Notes: a model not told the origin generated them from the letters alone. A DNA stretch of 14,139 bases from Elusimicrobiota bacterium (GCA_030639665.1 DAOWCC010000035.1:1-14139); one strand, 5' to 3'. Positions 1 through 8,117 are shown, numbered from the stretch's first letter. Translations and numbers: made by a program.

Positions 1-3000
1 ATTTTTTTAAGTTGTTTTCTGGACATCAAACCACGGAACTTAATAATAGCACGAGCATCATCTATACTTGAAGCGTTCCAATCGCCGTATATTTCCCATG
101 GAGCATAAGCCCTGACCTTTAAACCGAACATTTTCTTTTCCTTGGTGACAACTTTTGTGCTTACCGGTATTTGTTCACCCGCAAAATTGGTTATAGTCTC
201 GGTTTCAAATTCTTTAACTGTTTTATTTATAAACATCGGAGAAGATTCTACAAAAGCCGTTCCCGTCCAAGTTGAAGAAATAAGATAATCGAGAGAGCAT
301 GTTCTGTTTATGCCATCACTTCCAATAAAAGTCAAAGAAGGGTCTCCATCTATTTCATTTGCTTCTGTTATTATAAGCTTAAATTCAAGATTTCCCGTTT
401 TTGCCGGCAGAGGCGAACTTATTTCAATTTTCGCCGTCGGACTGGTAATATCCACCATCTGCCCGTTTGAATTTGTCACGCTTGACTCCAAGCCGACTCC
501 ATTTTCGGTTTTCAATGTAAAATAATAAGTCAGCCCCTCCGTTAAAGACAAACCCGTTTTTGTTGCCAAAAGATCTGTTCCGTTATCTATCCAGCCACCT
601 GTCACGCCGGTCGCTCCCTGAGTTGTTCCTACCGCGTACCAATATTTCACTATGCCGCTTCCATGATCAGTCGCCTGACTCCAATTGGCCGAAAGCTGAC
701 TTACTGAATTGGCATATTTAATATCATCGCTTACGCCGTCATTAACCGCCGTTATGGCGGGCGATGGCGTTGTATCAATAAGCTGACCGTTTGAACTTAA
801 AATATTTGACTCCAAATCAATATTGTTTTCAGCTTTAACACTAAAATAATATCTGTGGTCATGAGTTAAATTTAAACCGGTTTTTGTCACAAAAAGAGCT
901 AAACCATTATCCTCCCAATCAACTATATCGGTAGCGCCCGGATTTGTGCCTATGGCGTAATAATATTTCTTTATACCGCTTTCATCATCGGTCGCCGTCC
1001 AATTGGCTGAAAGCTGAGTTAATGAATTAATATAGGCGATATCCACGCCAATATTATCGCCATCATTAACCGCTGTTATAATGGGCAATGTTGTATCAAC
1101 AAGTTGTCCGTCTGAATTCGCGATAGCTGAATAGGCGGTCGCGCCATTTTCAGCTTTAACGGCAAAATAATATATTTGATTTTCTATCAAACTCAAACCG
1201 GTTTTTGTCACCGCGGTGCTTAAGCCATTATCCGTCCAATCAACCTCATCGACAGCTCCCTGGCTTGTTCCTATCGCGTACCAATATTTTATTACACCGC
1301 TTTCACTGTCGCTTGAAGCGTCCCAATTGGCCGAAAGCGTGGTTGATGAACCCACATAATTAACATCCACGCCGGTTCCGTCTCTAATTTCCGCTATGTC
1401 TACCGGCACCGTGGTGTCAACGGTTTGACCGTCTGAATTTGTGGCAACCGAATGCGAGGTCGCGCCATTCTCAGCTTTAACGCTAAAATAATATGTCGAA
1501 CCGTTCGGTAAAGCGGGGACATCTTTTACCACAGTATAATTTAAGCCATTATCCGTCCAATCAACAGTATTATTCGCTCCCGGACTTGTTCCTATCGCGT
1601 ACCAATATTTTGTTATGCCGCTTTCAGAATCGCTTACCTGGTTCCAATTAGCCGAAAGCTGAGTATCTGAAATTATATAATCAATATCCGCCCCTCCACC
1701 GTCATTAACCGCTGTTATGGCGGGAGGAGGCGTTGTATCAACAAGCTGGCCGTTTGAACTTAAAACATTTGATTCCAAGCCAATGCCATTTTCAGCTTTA
1801 ACGCTAAAATAATATGTTTCTTCATAAGTCAGAGATAAACCCGCCGTTGTCACCGAAACTTCAAAACCATTATCCGTCCAGCCAACCGTATCGGTCGCTC
1901 CCTGACTTGTTCCCACCGCATACCAATATTTTGCTATGCCGCTTTGACTGTCGGTTGCCACGCCCCAATTAGCTGAAAGCTGAGTATCCGAATTTGTATA
2001 GTTAATATCCGCGCCGGAGCCGTCATTAACATTTGTCACATCCGACGGAGGACTGACATCTTGCATATGGACAAAAGCCTTTATGCAAACATTTCCCTCT
2101 GCAACCGAATCCGTAAGATGAGACCAAACCGTACCATTTGAACTTATATAACTTTCATCCGCGCCGGTAGAAGTGGACGCGGACATTGAATAATCCGTAT
2201 AAGGATATTCAATAGCCAGTGGATATTCATCCACGGTATTTGTAAGTTTAACGACAATGGAAAATTTAAGCCCAAGTGTCACGCTTACCGTAGAAAATGA
2301 AACCGTATGATAGCCGGCATTTGTAAATGAACCGGACTTGGTTGTTAAAAGCGTTCCGTCGGTGGGATCATTAACATTTACATTGTCATAAACATCCACC
2401 ACATAATCCACATTAATATCGGTAGTATAAAAACTTGCCGCGGATAAAACATGATTGTCTGTTGCTGTAAATATATTGGCCATATGTCCAATCGTGTTGG
2501 AATAGCCAATACTGCTGACCCAACCAAGAGGGTCATACTCATATACAGCCTTATAATTGAAAGTAGACTCTATGACATTATAAACCAGATTTGTTTTTCT
2601 GCCGATAACGGTATCCGCGTAGGAAGCATAAAAATAACCGCCGTCTCCCCAGGTTGGACCCCAACTGTTTCTTACTATAAAAGCTCCATCCATGCCAGGA
2701 TTGACATTAAAATTAGAAGCCGCATAATTATCATTCCAACCCACGATTACAATGGCATGATTTGAATCCGTTCCGCTATTATAATAATAAGAATTATGCG
2801 CCGAATTAGAAGCCGTATCAACCCAAAACATATTACTGCTTACGGCGCCATAATCCAAAATAGCCTGCTTTATGCCGTCATTATCGGTGGAACTTGTCCT
2901 TGATGAAATATAAAGGGCTTCTTCCAAATGTTTATATGTATCGGCAGGGTCCGAAGTACCTGAACCTTCATTATAGGGATCATCAACTTCTCTTTTAGGC

Positions 3001-3503
3001 CCCGCCCAACGCGCGAGATAAGCGTTTGACATAAAAGTATTGCCGCCGGAACAATGACCAAAATCAAAACCATGCTCATTCTTCATATTATTTTCTGAAA
3101 AATCCCATGTTTCAGTAGTCAAAAGCATGGACTCCATAGCTCCATAGGCGGCAAATGTCCAGCAAGCGCCGCAAGTGGAACCTTGGTCTTTTACAGAACT
3201 AAGCTTATCGGTTTCATTTCTTAAATCATAAATGGCGGCATAGCCGTCTGGAGTATATCTATCGTCTCTTTTTTTAATAACCGGCATAGTTAAATGAGAT
3301 AAATCAACGGGTGAAGGAAAATATCCCAAAGCTCGCGATGGAACGGCCAAATCCGGCGCTCTGCCGGGCGCGGCTTGAATTGTAATTTTCTTGTCTCGGA
3401 ACTTTATAAAATCGGGATTTACTGGAGCCTTTGAAATAGTTTGGGCCGAAGCATTGGCCAAAAAAAATAAAAATATTATTGAAAATATATAAAGGCGTTT
3501 CAT
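1..3503 (-). CDS. Secreted papain-like (C1A) cysteine protease with lectin-like domain and five Fn3-like repeats, 3' end outside window
   Basis: The frame is open from an ATG at 3503 to the window edge: at least 1167 residues with no stop. Residues 1-20 form a signal peptide (basic KR, a hydrophobic core, ASA before Gln21) without a lipobox, so the protein is probably exported. Residues about 90-300 are a papain-fold peptidase: Gln107 (oxyanion), Cys114 in CGACW, His249 in SNHAIVIVGW and Asn279 in RNSWG, with a Cys-His spacing close to papain's. Residues 21-90 may be a propeptide. Residues about 310-480 resemble the lectin-like domain that often follows bacterial C1A domains. Five Fn3-like repeats span 482-1017; an Ig-like or unrecognised stretch follows. 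The expected role is extracellular protein or peptide degradation, with the repeats as spacer or binding modules. One residue more than in papain lies between the oxyanion Gln and the catalytic Cys. No Shine-Dalgarno site precedes the start. The catalytic assignment is firm; the substrate is unknown. Confidence 0.9.
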   Translation of the reverse strand, partial: MKRLYIFSIIFLFFLANASAQTISKAPVNPDFIKFRDKKITIQAAPGRAPDLAVPSRALGYFPSPVDLSHLTMPVIKKRDDRYTPDGYAAIYDLRNETDKLSSVKDQGSTCGACWTFAAYGAMESMLLTTETWDFSENNMKNEHGFDFGHCSGGNTFMSNAYLARWAGPKREVDDPYNEGSGTSDPADTYKHLEEALYISSRTSSTDNDGIKQAILDYGAVSSNMFWVDTASNSAHNSYYYNSGTDSNHAIVIVGWNDNYAASNFNVNPGMDGAFIVRNSWGPTWGDGGYFYASYADTVIGRKTNLVYNVIESTFNYKAVYEYDPLGWVSSIGYSNTIGHMANIFTATDNHVLSAASFYTTDINVDYVVDVYDNVNVNDPTDGTLLTTKSGSFTNAGYHTVSFSTVSVTLGLKFSIVVKLTNTVDEYPLAIEYPYTDYSMSASTSTGADESYISSNGTVWSHLTDSVAEGNVCIKAFVHMQDVSPPSDVTNVNDGSGADINYTNSDTQLSANWGVATDSQSGIAKYWYAVGTSQGATDTVGWTDNGFEVSVTTAGLSLTYEETYYFSVKAENGIGLESNVLSSNGQLVDTTPPPAITAVNDGGGADIDYIISDTQLSANWNQVSDSESGITKYWYAIGTSPGANNTVDWTDNGLNYTVVKDVPALPNGSTYYFSVKAENGATSHSVATNSDGQTVDTTVPVDIAEIRDGTGVDVNYVGSSTTLSANWDASSDSESGVIKYWYAIGTSQGAVDEVDWTDNGLSTAVTKTGLSLIENQIYYFAVKAENGATAYSAIANSDGQLVDTTLPIITAVNDGDNIGVDIAYINSLTQLSANWTATDDESGIKKYYYAIGTNPGATDIVDWEDNGLALFVTKTGLNLTHDHRYYFSVKAENNIDLESNILSSNGQLIDTTPSPAITAVNDGVSDDIKYANSVSQLSANWSQATDHGSGIVKYWYAVGTTQGATGVTGGWIDNGTDLLATKTGLSLTEGLTYYFTLKTENGVGLESSVTNSNGQMVDITSPTAKIEISSPLPAKTGNLEFKLIITEANEIDGDPSLTFIGSDGINRTCSLDYLISSTWTGTAFVESSPMFINKTVKEFETETITNFAGEQIPVSTKVVTKEKKMFGLKVRAYAPWEIYGDWNASSIDDARAIIKFRGLMSRKQLKK
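453..2060 (-). repeat. Five tandem Fn3-like coding repeats, 321-bp period
   Basis: Inside the protease gene, five units begin at a conserved Asp (usually in VDTT): 2060-1740, 1739-1419, 1418-1098, 1097-777 and 776-453. The first four are exactly 321 bp (107 codons); the fifth is 324 bp, with one extra codon in its TGGW region. Shared landmarks in each unit are VNDG or a variant, a QLSANW-like strand, ESGI.KYWYA(I/V)GT, a W-x-DNG turn and YYFSVKAEN. DNA similarity is also visible between units (for example recurring ccattatccgtcca), which suggests expansion by tandem duplication. Such beta-sandwich repeats usually act as stalks or ligand-binding modules in secreted enzymes. Confidence 0.85.
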
Positions 3504-3550
3504 ATTTGGTCTAATCGCAATTAGGGCCTACCGTTTTTTCAGTAGACCCT
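3504..3550 (-). promoter_or_regulatory. Structured 5' leader of the protease gene with competing hairpins
   Basis: On the minus-strand RNA, 3550-3542 (AGGGUCUAC) pairs over 9 bp, one a G-U wobble, with 3531-3523 (GUAGGCCCU) across a 10-nt loop. A second hairpin pairs 3524-3520 (CUAAU) with 3515-3511 (AUUAG) around a UGCG tetraloop, 7 nt before the start codon, where a ribosome site would lie. A third pairing, GGUCUA (3548-3543) with UAGACC (3513-3508), excludes both. No U-run follows, so it is not an ordinary terminator. The pairings are seen in sequence; a regulatory role is inferred. I do not recognise a known riboswitch class. Confidence 0.4.
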
Positions 3551-3557
3551 GATGTAG

Positions 3558-3587
3558 ATTATACCTTAATTTTTATGGCTTTTTTAA
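3558..3587 (-). promoter_or_regulatory. Probable promoter of the protease gene
   Basis: A perfect TATAAT lies at 3563-3558 on the minus strand. A weak -35 (TTAAAA, 3587-3582) sits 18 nt upstream and overlaps the end of the upstream operon. Transcription would start near 3551, exactly where the hairpin-forming leader begins, so the protease is likely transcribed separately from the redox operon. Confidence 0.45.
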
Positions 3588-5674
3588 TTCTTTTCAGGCG
3601 GAAACGGAGCTTTGGCAATACCCAAACGCAGTTGACATTTCAAACAGCGTTCAGCTTCGCATACCACAGCTTTTTCTTCAAAACAAGCTTCCACCTCAGA
3701 AAAATCTTTAATTCTTTCTTTGGCATCAAGCAAAGCAGGATGCTCTCTTTTTCTGGCGGCAAAAACTTCTTCTCTGCCAATACAAATATCCTCTTCCTCA
3801 ACTACTGCCAGATTTTGAGCTATATCGCCTTTTCCGCCAAGATATTTATCCATCGCAATAGCGGCCTTTCTTCCGGCGCTTATGGCCTTAATGACTGAAG
3901 CCGGTCCGGTTACAACATCACCGCCGGAAAACACGCCTTTTCTTGATGTAGCCATGCTTTCTTCGTCAACGGCAATATCTCCCCATTTATTTAAATCAAT
4001 ACCGAAGCCATCTGGAATCATATTCTTTTGGCCGATAGCGGACACCAATCTGTCCACCTCAATAACAAAATCGCTCCCCTCAATGGGAACCGGTCTTCTA
4101 CGACCGCTGGCATCAGGCTCGCCAAGTTTCATTTTGATACATTCCAGATTTAATTTTTCGCCGTTTACAACTATCTTCTTTGGCGCTGTAAGGAAATTTA
4201 TCTCGGCGCCTTCTTCTAAAGCTTCTTCAATTTCTTCCACATTAGCCGGCATTTCTTCGCGGGTTCTTCTATAAAGAACCGTAACTTTTTTCACATCTTT
4301 TAATCTTACGGAAGTCCGCGCCACATCCATGGCAACATTGCCGCCGCCAACTACCGCGACATGGCCTTTAATATCAGGGTTTTCTTTGAAATTTATGCCT
4401 CTAAGCATGGATATACCGTCGAGAACTTTAGGATCGTCTTCTCCCGGAAGTCTCATGGTCATTCCTTTAGGCGCGCCGACACCCAAGAACACTGTTTCAA
4501 AACCTTCATCAAAAAGTTTATCAACCGATTCTATGCGGGTATTGGTTTTTATCTTAACGCCGAAATCTTCAATATCTTTAATTTCCCGGTCCAAGACACT
4601 GGCTGGAAGACGGTATCTCGGAATTCCGGTTCTCATCATGCCGCCAGCTTCTTTATACATTTCAAAAACCGTGACATCATGGCCGTTTTTATTTAAGAAC
4701 CAGGCGGCGGTAAGGCCGGCGGGTCCAGCTCCAATGACAGCGACTTTTTTTCCGGTTTTAGGCAACATCGGAATTTTTTTACGCCAGGAGCCGTCATCTT
4801 TACTGGCTACAAATTTCTTAATTGATCTTATGGCTATGGGATCATTAATATCCCCCCTGAAACACTCTCCTTCACAAGGGTGATCGCATATACAACCGAG
4901 AGTATACGGGAACGGAGCTTTCTCTCTTATAACTTCCACCGCTTCCTGAAACCTTTTCTCTGAAGTCAATCTTACATATAAAGGAATATTTATATGACCC
5001 GGGCAAGCCTCTTTACATGGAATAAGAACCGCCTCTTTTTCTTCCTCTTTAAAACTTTTCTTATCGGTCAAAGCGCCTGAAGGACATACTTCAACACAAG
5101 CCCGGCAGAATTTACAACCCGACTCATCCAAAGGCTGATTATGATAGCCGGTATCGACAGTTGTGCCTATACCGCGGCCTACAAGTCCCACGACTCCGGT
5201 CTTTCTCACATCCTGACAAATCTTTACGCAACGTCCGCATAAAATACATTTATTAAAATCTCTATCGAATAAAGCTTCATTGGTAACAATCGGAAGCTCT
5301 CTGGACACGCGGACATAACCCGGCAATAAATCCTTAGCGCCTATCCAATCGGCAACCTTGGCAAGCTGAGTTGATTTGTCCAGTGAGTCCGTAGGAAATT
5401 CGCTCATTATAAGCCATAAAGTATTTTTTCTTAAATCCTGAACTTCCGGTATGTCATTATGCACCACCATACCGTCTTTCACCGTAACGGTGCAGGAAGT
5501 CGGATAACCTCTCATGCCGTCAACCTTAACAATGCAAAGCCGACATGAACCTATGGGAGGAAGGTCGGGATGATAACACAAATTGGGAATATAAACTCCG
5601 GCATCAGTGGCCGCTTGAAGAATAGTTTGTCCCTCTTTAGCTTCTATTTCTTTATTATCAATAGTTATTTTCAT
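3584..5674 (-). CDS. stnA: StnA-like transhydrogenase subunit: ferredoxin module fused to GltD/NfnL-type flavoprotein
   Basis: This 696-residue iron-sulfur flavoprotein is the likely NADPH-reacting subunit of an electron-bifurcating complex. Residues 1-80 are a NuoG/HydA-like [2Fe-2S] domain (Cys33, 44, 47, 61). Residues 138-200 hold two [4Fe-4S] motifs (Cys143/146/149/153 and Cys187/190/193/197). Residues 215-290 are the Cys-rich GltD N-terminal domain (Cys220, 224, 261, 267, 271). Residues 308-615 form the two-dinucleotide-fold flavoprotein: FAD motif GAGPAG at 315-320, second nucleotide motif GGGNVAMD at 443-450, and an LYRR arginine pair typical of NADP(H) phosphate binding. A Cys-rich tail ends in CEAERCLKC. 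There is no H-cluster domain, so it is not a hydrogenase, and the usual His-Cys3 cluster ligands near residues 90-112 are absent. It lies 2 nt after the NuoF-like gene. The Stn name rests on domain order; a related NADPH:acceptor oxidoreductase is the alternative. Confidence 0.8.
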   Translation of the reverse strand: MKITIDNKEIEAKEGQTILQAATDAGVYIPNLCYHPDLPPIGSCRLCIVKVDGMRGYPTSCTVTVKDGMVVHNDIPEVQDLRKNTLWLIMSEFPTDSLDKSTQLAKVADWIGAKDLLPGYVRVSRELPIVTNEALFDRDFNKCILCGRCVKICQDVRKTGVVGLVGRGIGTTVDTGYHNQPLDESGCKFCRACVEVCPSGALTDKKSFKEEEKEAVLIPCKEACPGHINIPLYVRLTSEKRFQEAVEVIREKAPFPYTLGCICDHPCEGECFRGDINDPIAIRSIKKFVASKDDGSWRKKIPMLPKTGKKVAVIGAGPAGLTAAWFLNKNGHDVTVFEMYKEAGGMMRTGIPRYRLPASVLDREIKDIEDFGVKIKTNTRIESVDKLFDEGFETVFLGVGAPKGMTMRLPGEDDPKVLDGISMLRGINFKENPDIKGHVAVVGGGNVAMDVARTSVRLKDVKKVTVLYRRTREEMPANVEEIEEALEEGAEINFLTAPKKIVVNGEKLNLECIKMKLGEPDASGRRRPVPIEGSDFVIEVDRLVSAIGQKNMIPDGFGIDLNKWGDIAVDEESMATSRKGVFSGGDVVTGPASVIKAISAGRKAAIAMDKYLGGKGDIAQNLAVVEEEDICIGREEVFAARKREHPALLDAKERIKDFSEVEACFEEKAVVCEAERCLKCQLRLGIAKAPFPPEKN

Positions 5675-5676
5675 GA

Positions 5677-7437
5677 TTATTTTATCGCCATAAAGTCGCA
5701 GACATTTATGCAGGATTTACATTTTGTGCATTTGTCTTTGTCTATTTTGGCAAACTCCTTTACCTTCCATTGGATAGCGTCGACGGGGCAAGCTTTAAAA
5801 CATTTGCCGCATTTAACGCATTTATCATTTATAACCTCAAATTTTATGAGGTCAGTGCAGACAACGGCAGGACATTTCTTCTCATTTATATGAGATAAAT
5901 ATTCGTCCAAGAAATATCTTATGGTTGTCAGTACGGGATTAGGCGCAGTATTACCCAAACCGCAAAGAGCGGTATCTTTTATTGAAGCGCCCAGCTCTTT
6001 TAAGAAATCAATATCTTCTTCTTTTCCTTTGCCCTCGGTAATTCTTTCCATTACCTCCAACATTCTCTTTAAACCAACTCTGCAGGGAACACATTTTCCG
6101 CATGATTCAGCCACTGTGAAATTTATGAAAAATTTAGCCACATCCACCATGCAAGTGCGGGCATCCATAACTACCATGCCGCCGGAACCCATAATGGCTC
6201 CTGTTTTTGTTATGGATTCATAAGTGATTGGCGTATCCAAAAGACTTTCAGGCAAACATCCGCCTGAAGGTCCGCCCAACTGAACTCCCTTAAATTTCAA
6301 TAGTCTCTTCGACATGCCGCCGCCGGGGCCAAATAAAAGCGCGCGGATGGTGGTGCCCATGGGAACTTCCACAAGACCGGTATTTTTTATTTTCCCGGCC
6401 AAGGCAAAAACTTTTGTGCCCCTGCTGCCTTCAACTCCTATAGCTGAATACCACGCGGCGCCTTTCACAATAATCTGACTTAAATTAGCTAAGGTTTCAA
6501 CATTCTTGATTGTTGTGGGTTTGCCCCATAAACCTTTTTGAGCCGGAAATGGAGGTCTCGGCACAGGCATTCCCCTGCGTCCTTCAATGGAAGCCAATAA
6601 AGCTGTTTCTTCACCGCAAACAAAAGCTCCCGCTCCTTCCTTAATAGTTATATCGAAAGAAAATTTTGAACCGGATATGTTTTTGCCAAGAAAGCCTTTT
6701 TCTCTGGCTTGAGCCATTGCTATATTTAAACGCTTAATAGCCAAAGGATATTCAGCCCGGCAATAAATATAACCATTTTCAGCGCCAATGGCATAACCGG
6801 CTATAATCATTCCCTCTATAACGGCATGAGGATCACCCTCCAAAACACTGCGGTCCATAAATGCGCCCGGATCGCCCTCATCGGCATTACAAACCATATA
6901 TTTCTCATCACCAGGGGCATTATGACAAAATTCCCATTTCATGCCCGTTGAAAATCCTGCTCCGCCTCTGCCTTTCAAGCCTGAGGCCTTAACTTCTTTT
7001 ACTATTTCAATCGGAGTGGCGGCAAATAGTTTTTTTAATGAATCATAACCGCCCACCTTTATATAATCCTCAATGTTTTCGGGATCAATTTCTCCACAAT
7101 TTTTAAGGACTATTTTTACTTGCCCTTCAAAAAACTTCTTATAATCCTCTCCCGCCAATAAATCCTTAAACGGCTCGCCTTTGGCTATATGGCTTTCAGC
7201 TATTTTGACAACATCTTCGGGCTTTACATATTCATATGTAATTCTATCTGAACCGGAAATAAAATCAACAAGAACGTCTCTAAAAAGCCCTCTATCTCCG
7301 ACTCTTACAACTTCAAATTTATCCGATAATTTACGGCTTTTAATTTCCTTTTTGAAGTTTTCAGCCACTTTCTCCGCGCCAGCTGAAAGTCCGCTTGTGC
7401 CCATACATACAAATATTTTGGTAATTTTATCGCTCAT
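5677..7437 (-). CDS. stnB: StnB/HydB-like NuoF-family subunit, NADH- and FMN-binding, with C-terminal ferredoxin domain
   Basis: This 586-residue NuoF-family subunit should bind NADH and FMN and host the bifurcation site. Residues 1-95 are the thioredoxin-like N-terminal domain of HydB proteins. Residues about 120-440 are the flavin/NADH core, with GRGGAGFSTGMKW at 157-169 and GAGAFVCGEETALL at 268-281. The SCGKCVPCRVG motif at 445-455 plus Cys492 gives the N3-type [4Fe-4S] cluster. The tail has two ferredoxin clusters (Cys540/543/546/550 and Cys570/573/576/580); the second lacks the usual Pro after its last Cys. Cys522 and Cys527 form a further pair often seen in HydB. The N-terminal [2Fe-2S] ligands appear lost, with only Cys11 left. 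The start is well supported: GGGAG at 7449-7445 lies 7 nt upstream, and the ATGA overlap with the upstream gene implies translational coupling. Confidence 0.87.
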   Translation of the reverse strand: MSDKITKIFVCMGTSGLSAGAEKVAENFKKEIKSRKLSDKFEVVRVGDRGLFRDVLVDFISGSDRITYEYVKPEDVVKIAESHIAKGEPFKDLLAGEDYKKFFEGQVKIVLKNCGEIDPENIEDYIKVGGYDSLKKLFAATPIEIVKEVKASGLKGRGGAGFSTGMKWEFCHNAPGDEKYMVCNADEGDPGAFMDRSVLEGDPHAVIEGMIIAGYAIGAENGYIYCRAEYPLAIKRLNIAMAQAREKGFLGKNISGSKFSFDITIKEGAGAFVCGEETALLASIEGRRGMPVPRPPFPAQKGLWGKPTTIKNVETLANLSQIIVKGAAWYSAIGVEGSRGTKVFALAGKIKNTGLVEVPMGTTIRALLFGPGGGMSKRLLKFKGVQLGGPSGGCLPESLLDTPITYESITKTGAIMGSGGMVVMDARTCMVDVAKFFINFTVAESCGKCVPCRVGLKRMLEVMERITEGKGKEEDIDFLKELGASIKDTALCGLGNTAPNPVLTTIRYFLDEYLSHINEKKCPAVVCTDLIKFEVINDKCVKCGKCFKACPVDAIQWKVKEFAKIDKDKCTKCKSCINVCDFMAIK

Positions 7438-7922
7438 TTAGCTTCTCCCGCTTCAAGGGCTTTTTTCTTATAACTATCCAGAACCTCTCCAATCTTGGTT
7501 ATGGTAAGCCAACCATGAAATTCATCGTCTATTGTAATCACAGGCGCCATTCCGCAACAGCCCAGGCACGCCGCCCGCTCTAAAGAAAATACACCGTCTT
7601 TGGTAGTTTCACCGTCTTTAATCCCCAATTCTTCAGACAAATAATCAAGAATGTCTTTTCCACCCATAACATGACAGGCGGTTCCCTGACAAACCTTGAT
7701 AATATGCTTACCTCGGGGACTAAGACAAAATTGCGTATAAAAAGTCAAAACCCCGTAAATTGTCACGGGGAAAATGGATAGTTCTTTGGCAATAAGAGTA
7801 ACAACATCACCTGGAACATATCCATAAGCAGCTTGAACATGTTGCAATAAAGGAATAAGGGCGCCCCTTTTTCCTTTGTATTTTTCAAGTAATTTTTCTG
7901 TTTTAGAAAGGTCAATTTTCAT
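7434..7922 (-). CDS. stnC: StnC/HydC-like NuoE-family [2Fe-2S] subunit
   Basis: This is a thioredoxin-like [2Fe-2S] protein of the NuoE/HydC family and the first gene of the three-subunit redox operon. The ligands are Cys78 and Cys83 (CQGTAC) and Cys119 and Cys123 (CLGCC); the N-terminal helical part has the usual KRGALIPLLQ and YGYVP segments. I chose the ATG at 7922 (162 residues, the usual family length) because GGA lies 6 nt upstream and a TTGACA box at 7996-7991 would place the transcription start near 7960. An upstream in-frame ATG at 7976 would give 180 residues with an extension that does not look like the family. The stop overlaps the start of the next gene by 4 nt. In HydABC/Stn-type complexes this subunit sits against the NuoF-like subunit and carries an electron-transfer cluster. 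Confidence 0.87.
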   Translation of the reverse strand: MKIDLSKTEKLLEKYKGKRGALIPLLQHVQAAYGYVPGDVVTLIAKELSIFPVTIYGVLTFYTQFCLSPRGKHIIKVCQGTACHVMGGKDILDYLSEELGIKDGETTKDGVFSLERAACLGCCGMAPVITIDDEFHGWLTITKIGEVLDSYKKKALEAGEAK

Positions 7923-7966
7923 AATTTTTCCAATAGTAATAAATTTGTGCTGCAAATCTCTGTAAA

Positions 7967-7996
7967 TTTGTAACATAAAGTAATTAACCTTGTCAA
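7967..7996 (-). promoter_or_regulatory. Probable promoter of the stnCBA operon
   Basis: A perfect -35 hexamer TTGACA lies at 7996-7991 on the minus strand. The best -10 is TACAAA at 7972-7967 with an 18-nt spacer, a 4/6 match. Transcription would begin near 7960, downstream of the ATG at 7976, which supports translation starting at 7922. The -10 is imperfect. Confidence 0.4.
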
Positions 7997-8080
7997 TTCA
8001 GGTGATAAATCCGCGCGCACGCAACTTATAACCACTATAAACAAAACTTATATCTCTAATAAACCATTTTCTTTTTTGCT

Positions 8081-8117
8081 AATCCAAAAAACTTAAAAAC
8101 AACAAACTTTTTGGATT
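8081..8117. promoter_or_regulatory. 10-bp inverted repeat in the divergent stn/gdhA control region
   Basis: AATCCAAAAA (8081-8090) and TTTTTGGATT (8108-8117) are exact reverse complements separated by 17 nt. The repeat ends 21 nt before the gdhA -35 box and lies upstream of the stn promoter. It could be an operator for a regulator controlling both transcripts, or a hairpin. No T-run follows on either strand, so a terminator is unlikely. The role is inferred. Confidence 0.35.

Noticed and set aside
453..2060. CRISPR or non-coding tandem repeat
   Set aside because: The 321-bp units keep one open reading frame and a shared Fn3-like protein pattern.
3542..3583. Intrinsic terminator for the stn operon
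   Set aside because: The stem in this gap is not followed by a U-run on the minus strand, and it begins at the predicted start of the next transcript; leader structure is the better reading.
3584..5674. Small subunit of glutamate synthase
   Set aside because: GltD-like in its C-terminal half, but it has an added [2Fe-2S] and paired [4Fe-4S] module, and no large subunit is adjacent; the operon partners are NuoE/NuoF-like.
3584..7922. [FeFe]-hydrogenase HydABC operon
   Set aside because: The third subunit has no H-cluster motifs; the space is taken by a GltD-type FAD/NADPH domain.
7923..7976. 18-residue N-terminal extension of the NuoE-like protein
   Set aside because: It does not resemble the family, the ATG at 7922 has a better ribosome site, and the likely transcription start is near 7960.
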